This document shows, piece by piece, positions 61,248 through 64,000 of a DNA stretch of 64,000 nucleotides. The translations under genes were made by a program, and so were the position numbers. The notes beneath the pieces are model-generated. The model saw only the letters and a program-made list of their open reading frames with translations, was not told the origin of the DNA and did no database searches. This DNA is from Aestuariivirga sp. Its GTDB lineage: Bacteria; Pseudomonadota; Alphaproteobacteria; Rhizobiales; Aestuariivirgaceae. Location of the stretch: assembly GCF_020252405.1 (NCBI RefSeq), contig NZ_JADCDA010000036.1, positions 1-64,000 of the forward strand, written 5' to 3'. Within the stretch, counting starts at the first letter, position 1, and the number at the start of each line of letters is the position of its first letter.

Positions 61248-61979
61248 ATGCAAGTAAGTGACCGCGATTCCCACGTCTGGACAGCAAACCCCGCCCCAAC
61301 CGCCATGCGCATCCTTGTCATCGAAGACGACCGCGAAGCCGCCAGCTGGCTGGTGAAGGGCCTGGCCGAGGCCGGCCACATCGCCGACCACGCCGCCGAC
61401 GGCGAGGAGGGCCTTGGCCTCGCGCTTGAAGCCGTGCACGACGTTTTGATCGTCGACCGCATGCTGCCGAGGATCGACGGCCTCACCATCGTCCGCAAGC
61501 TGCGCGAACACAACATCCAGACCCCGGTGCTGATCCTCTCCGCCCTGGCCGATGTGGACGAGCGGGTGAAGGGCCTGCGCGCCGGTGGCGACGACTATCT
61601 CGGCAAGCCCTATGCCTTCGCCGAGCTGATTGCCCGCGTCGAGAATCTGGGCCATCGCGCGAGGGAAACCACGCAGACGACGAAGCTCAGGGCCGCCGAC
61701 CTCGAGATCGACCTGCTCACCCGCACGGTGACGCGCGCCGGCAAGCCCATTCTGCTGCAGCCAAGGGAATTCAAGCTGCTCGAATATCTGGTGCGCAACG
61801 CCGGCCACATCGTCACCCGCACCATGCTGCTGGAGAATGTGTGGGACTATCACTTCGATCCGCAGACCAACGTCATCGACGTGCACATCTCAAGGCTGCG
61901 CGCCAAGATCGACAAGGGCCATGACGAGCCCATCGTGCAGACGGTGCGCGGTGCGGGCTACATGATCCGCGACAAGTGA
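61248..61979 (+). CDS. OmpR-family response regulator
   Basis: The receiver domain (RILVIEDDREAASWLVKGLAE; phosphorylation aspartate in DVLIVDRMLPRIDG; lysine in DDYLGKPYAF) is followed by a winged-helix domain (QPREFKLLEYLVRNAGHIVTRTMLLENVWDYHF). A usable GGAG site precedes the 243-residue form, giving 19 extra residues before MRILVIED; the shorter start lacks such a site. It pairs with the next kinase. Its family resembles copper/envelope response regulators, but the signal is unknown. Confidence 0.9.
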   Translation: MQVSDRDSHVWTANPAPTAMRILVIEDDREAASWLVKGLAEAGHIADHAADGEEGLGLALEAVHDVLIVDRMLPRIDGLTIVRKLREHNIQTPVLILSALADVDERVKGLRAGGDDYLGKPYAFAELIARVENLGHRARETTQTTKLRAADLEIDLLTRTVTRAGKPILLQPREFKLLEYLVRNAGHIVTRTMLLENVWDYHFDPQTNVIDVHISRLRAKIDKGHDEPIVQTVRGAGYMIRDK

Positions 61980-61992
61980 CGCCGGAGCGCGC

Positions 61993-63372
61993 GTGAACGG
62001 GCGGGCGAAGCTCCTCCGCACCTCCACCTTCCGCCTGGCGGCGCTCTATCTCATTCTGTTCGCGGCCTCGGTCGGGGCGCTGCTCGGCTATGTCTATCTC
62101 AATACCGCGGTGCTGCTGCAGGAGCAGACGGACTACACCATCCAGGCCGAGGTGCAGGCGCTCTCCGACCAGTATCAGCTGAGGGGCCTGGGCGGCATTC
62201 TCGACACGGTGCGGCGCCGCAGCGCGGATGAAAAGGGTTCGGTCTATCTGCTCGCCGCACCCACCGGCCTGCGCATTGCCGGCAACCTCGACGACCTGCC
62301 CACCGTGCCCAGGAACGGCGCCCGCTGGATCGAGTTTCCCCTGCAGGTGCAGAAGGGCGCGGTGCGCGAGAACCACGTGGCGCGCGCCTTCTACACGGAC
62401 CTGCCGGGCGGCTTCAAGCTGATCGTCGGGCGCGATGTGGAATCGCTCCGGCAATTCGCCAACATCATCCGGCAATCCATTTTCTATGCGCTGGCCATCG
62501 CGCTGGTTCTGGGGCTCGGCGGCGGCCTCCTCATGAGCCGCAACTTCCTGCGCCGCGTGGACGCCATCACCGATGCGAGCCGCTCCATCATGGCCGGCAA
62601 CATGTCCGGCCGCATGCCCGTCTCGGGTTCGAACGACGAGCTTGACCGGCTGGCGCTGGCGCTCAACGAGATGCTCGACCGGATCGAAAGCCTGATGGGC
62701 GCCATGAAGGAAGTCTCCTCCAACGTGGCGCATGATCTGAAAACCCCCCTGACGCGCATCAAGGCCCGCGTCGAGGCCGCGCTGCGCTCCGGCAGCGAGG
62801 CCGAATACCGCGCGGCCCTCGAGAACACGGTCGATGACTCGGACCGCCTGCTTGACACCTTCAACGCGCTCCTCTCCATCGCCCGCGCCGAGGCCGGCCA
62901 GGCGCGGAGCGGCCTCGTGCCCGTCGACGTGAGCGAATTGATCGCCGACGTCGCCGAGCTTTACGAACCCATGGCGGAACAGGAGGGCGGCACGCTCACC
63001 GCCAGCGCCGCGCCGGGCCTGCAGGTGCTGGGCGACCGCCAGCTTCTGGCGCAGGCCCTGTCCAACCTGCTCGACAACGCGCTGAAATACGGCGCGCGCG
63101 ACGGCGGAACCCCGCGCATCGCGCTGACCGGCGCGGCCGGGGACGGCAAGGTGGTGATCGCGGTGGCCGACCACGGCGAAGGCATCCCCGAAGCGGACCG
63201 CACCCGCGTCACCGAACGCTTCGTCCGCCTCGACCGGAGCCGCACCAAACCCGGCAACGGCCTGGGCCTCAGCCTCGTCTCCGGCGTCATGAAACTCCAC
63301 AAGGGCACGCTGCTGCTGGAGGATAACGCCCCGGGGTTGAGGGCAAAGCTGGTGCTGCCGGCGGGGCGGTGA
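61993..63372 (+). CDS. Sensor histidine kinase
   Basis: The 459-residue kinase starts with GTG. Two membrane helices (LAALYLILFAASVGALLGYVY and IFYALAIALVLGLGGGLLMS) frame a periplasmic domain, then HAMP, the phospho-histidine in SNVAHDLKTPLTRIKARVE and ATP-binding boxes (NLLDNALKYG, VADHGEGIP, GNGLGLSLVSGVMKLH). It pairs with the response regulator thirteen bases upstream; the signal is probably envelope related because degP is adjacent. Confidence 0.92.
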   Translation: MNGRAKLLRTSTFRLAALYLILFAASVGALLGYVYLNTAVLLQEQTDYTIQAEVQALSDQYQLRGLGGILDTVRRRSADEKGSVYLLAAPTGLRIAGNLDDLPTVPRNGARWIEFPLQVQKGAVRENHVARAFYTDLPGGFKLIVGRDVESLRQFANIIRQSIFYALAIALVLGLGGGLLMSRNFLRRVDAITDASRSIMAGNMSGRMPVSGSNDELDRLALALNEMLDRIESLMGAMKEVSSNVAHDLKTPLTRIKARVEAALRSGSEAEYRAALENTVDDSDRLLDTFNALLSIARAEAGQARSGLVPVDVSELIADVAELYEPMAEQEGGTLTASAAPGLQVLGDRQLLAQALSNLLDNALKYGARDGGTPRIALTGAAGDGKVVIAVADHGEGIPEADRTRVTERFVRLDRSRTKPGNGLGLSLVSGVMKLHKGTLLLEDNAPGLRAKLVLPAGR

Positions 63373-63428
63373 ATGTATTGATGGTTTTCTTGCCGTTGAC
63401 GGCGCGCGTTCATTCGGATCGCCGGGGG

Positions 63429-63599
63429 CCAGCGCGCCGAACCGGAGGCGGGGGGCAGGGTCGCCGTCGCATCATCAAGCCGCACCCAAAGGCGGCGCTC
63501 CTCCGCATCGAGCCCCAATTTGCCGGCGTCGCTCTGCGACATGCCGAACAACGTGCGCATGATCCAATGCATGAATCCGCGCAGTTCACCCCCCCCGCG
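63429..63599 (-). pseudogene. Relic of an AAA-family (RepA-like) ATPase gene
   Basis: On the minus strand the frame reads FMHWIMRTLFGMSQSDAGKLGLDAEERRLWVRLDDATATLPP and ends in ASGSARW, after which similarity stops. The pattern, in which a met-ser run, a GLDAEERR step and a LDDA.A.L.P block lead to ARW, resembles the C-terminal region of rhizobial RepA-like AAA ATPases as I recall them. No intact gene surrounds it, so I read it as a decayed fragment of a mobile element. Confidence 0.4.
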
Positions 63600-63676
63600 T
63601 CGTGGCCAGGCCCGGCTTCTTGATCGATGTCCGAATTTCCGCCATGCTCTGCGGATAATCATGATGAGCCCGCATC

Positions 63677-64000
63677 TTGGTAAACGATACGCCATTTTCG
63701 TCGATCTCCAGCGCCACCACGGCTGCGGAATGGCTTGACAGGTGCGATAAGCACGAGGAGTGGGTTTCCGGCGGAAGCCCGATGGTGATGATTTCCTATT
63801 CGCACGGCGACCGTGTGTGGGTGGATCATGCGCAGAACTTCATCGGCGATGTCTTCCGCCATGGCGATCTGCTGTGCAGCGAAACCGGCGAACCTTACAA
63901 ATTGTGGGATTTTGCCGGCAAGGGCACCGGCACCAGGCTTGGCCAGCATTTCCCGACCGAGGTGGCGCAGAAGATGTGGGAATGCCGGGCGGCGATCATC
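63677..64000 (+). CDS. Unidentified open frame running off the window end
   Basis: An open frame (108 codons visible) reads LVNDTPFSSISSATTAAEWLDRCDKHEEWV and then MVMISYSHGDRVWVDHAQNF and FPTEVAQKMWECRAAII. It is missing from the ORF track because it has no stop or early ATG; a TTG is the first candidate start, and an internal ATG lies 34 codons later. The residue mix looks coding and it has tryptophan/histidine-rich segments. I recognise no family. The C-terminus lies outside. Confidence 0.4.
   Translation, partial: MVNDTPFSSISSATTAAEWLDRCDKHEEWVSGGSPMVMISYSHGDRVWVDHAQNFIGDVFRHGDLLCSETGEPYKLWDFAGKGTGTRLGQHFPTEVAQKMWECRAAII

Noticed and set aside
1-64000. tRNA or rRNA genes
   Set aside because: No GTTCGA-type T-loop with matching acceptor arms or rRNA signature was noticed on reading; a covariance-model search would settle this.

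Overview
The window is a high-GC chromosomal segment from an alphaproteobacterium, most likely of the order Hyphomicrobiales (Rhizobiales). The clues are a MucR zinc-finger regulator, DUF5330, DUF6456, DUF1491 and DUF2336 proteins, the fdsGBA-fdhD-fdsD formate dehydrogenase order, a cycHJKL-type cytochrome c maturation operon followed by degP and a two-component pair, a FeuNPQ-like locus, and dispersed palindromic repeats of the rhizobial type. I see no rRNA, tRNA, CRISPR array, integrase or complete insertion sequence.

Layout. Positions 1-13 kb hold core metabolism: glutamate synthase gltBD, two GNAT acetyltransferases, glutaryl-CoA dehydrogenase, a cysteine hydrolase, oligopeptidase B and MsrB. 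Positions 12-21.9 kb hold small alphaproteobacterial conserved genes (DUF2336, MucR, PAS_5, DUF6456, SufE, DUF5330, a peptidoglycan-binding protein, DUF1491, a DUF1254/DUF1214 pair), a class A penicillin-binding protein and a YcgN protein. Positions 21.9-29 kb hold a complete soluble NAD-dependent molybdenum formate dehydrogenase operon with a LysR regulator upstream.

Positions 29.1-45 kb hold a compact head-tail gene cluster of the Rhodobacter gene transfer agent (GTA) type: small and large terminase, portal, protease, capsid, adaptor, tail terminator, tail tube, two chaperone-like genes, a 183-residue tape measure, DUF2460, DUF2163, NlpC/P60, a giant hub protein, a DUF2793 protein, a small coiled-coil membrane protein, a lysozyme and a holin. 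It lacks integration, replication and phage-regulatory genes, and a near-consensus sigma70 promoter precedes it. The gp7-type head-closure gene is missing, and palindromic repeats sit between terL, portal and protease.

The holin gene runs with one base of spacing into a FeuN-like PepSY gene, followed by feuP- and feuQ-like two-component genes. The kinase gene is bracketed by a 43-bp perfect inverted repeat that also supplies its start codon. Next comes a C1 and methylamine block: a GlxA-type regulator, a methylenetetrahydrofolate reductase-like gene, and heterotetrameric sarcosine oxidase soxBDAG, which passes one-carbon units to tetrahydrofolate. A small lower-GC GIY-YIG nuclease gene lies inside this block between two nearly identical 71-bp repeat copies. 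The window closes with ccmI-E-F-H (cycHJKL), a DegP protease, an OmpR-type response regulator and kinase, an antisense relic of an AAA ATPase gene, and an unidentified open frame running off the end.

Most promising for follow-up are the GTA cluster with linked lysis genes abutting feuNPQ, the inverted repeat around the feuQ-like kinase, and the repeat/GIY-YIG module. All family assignments are by reading motifs; no database search was possible.
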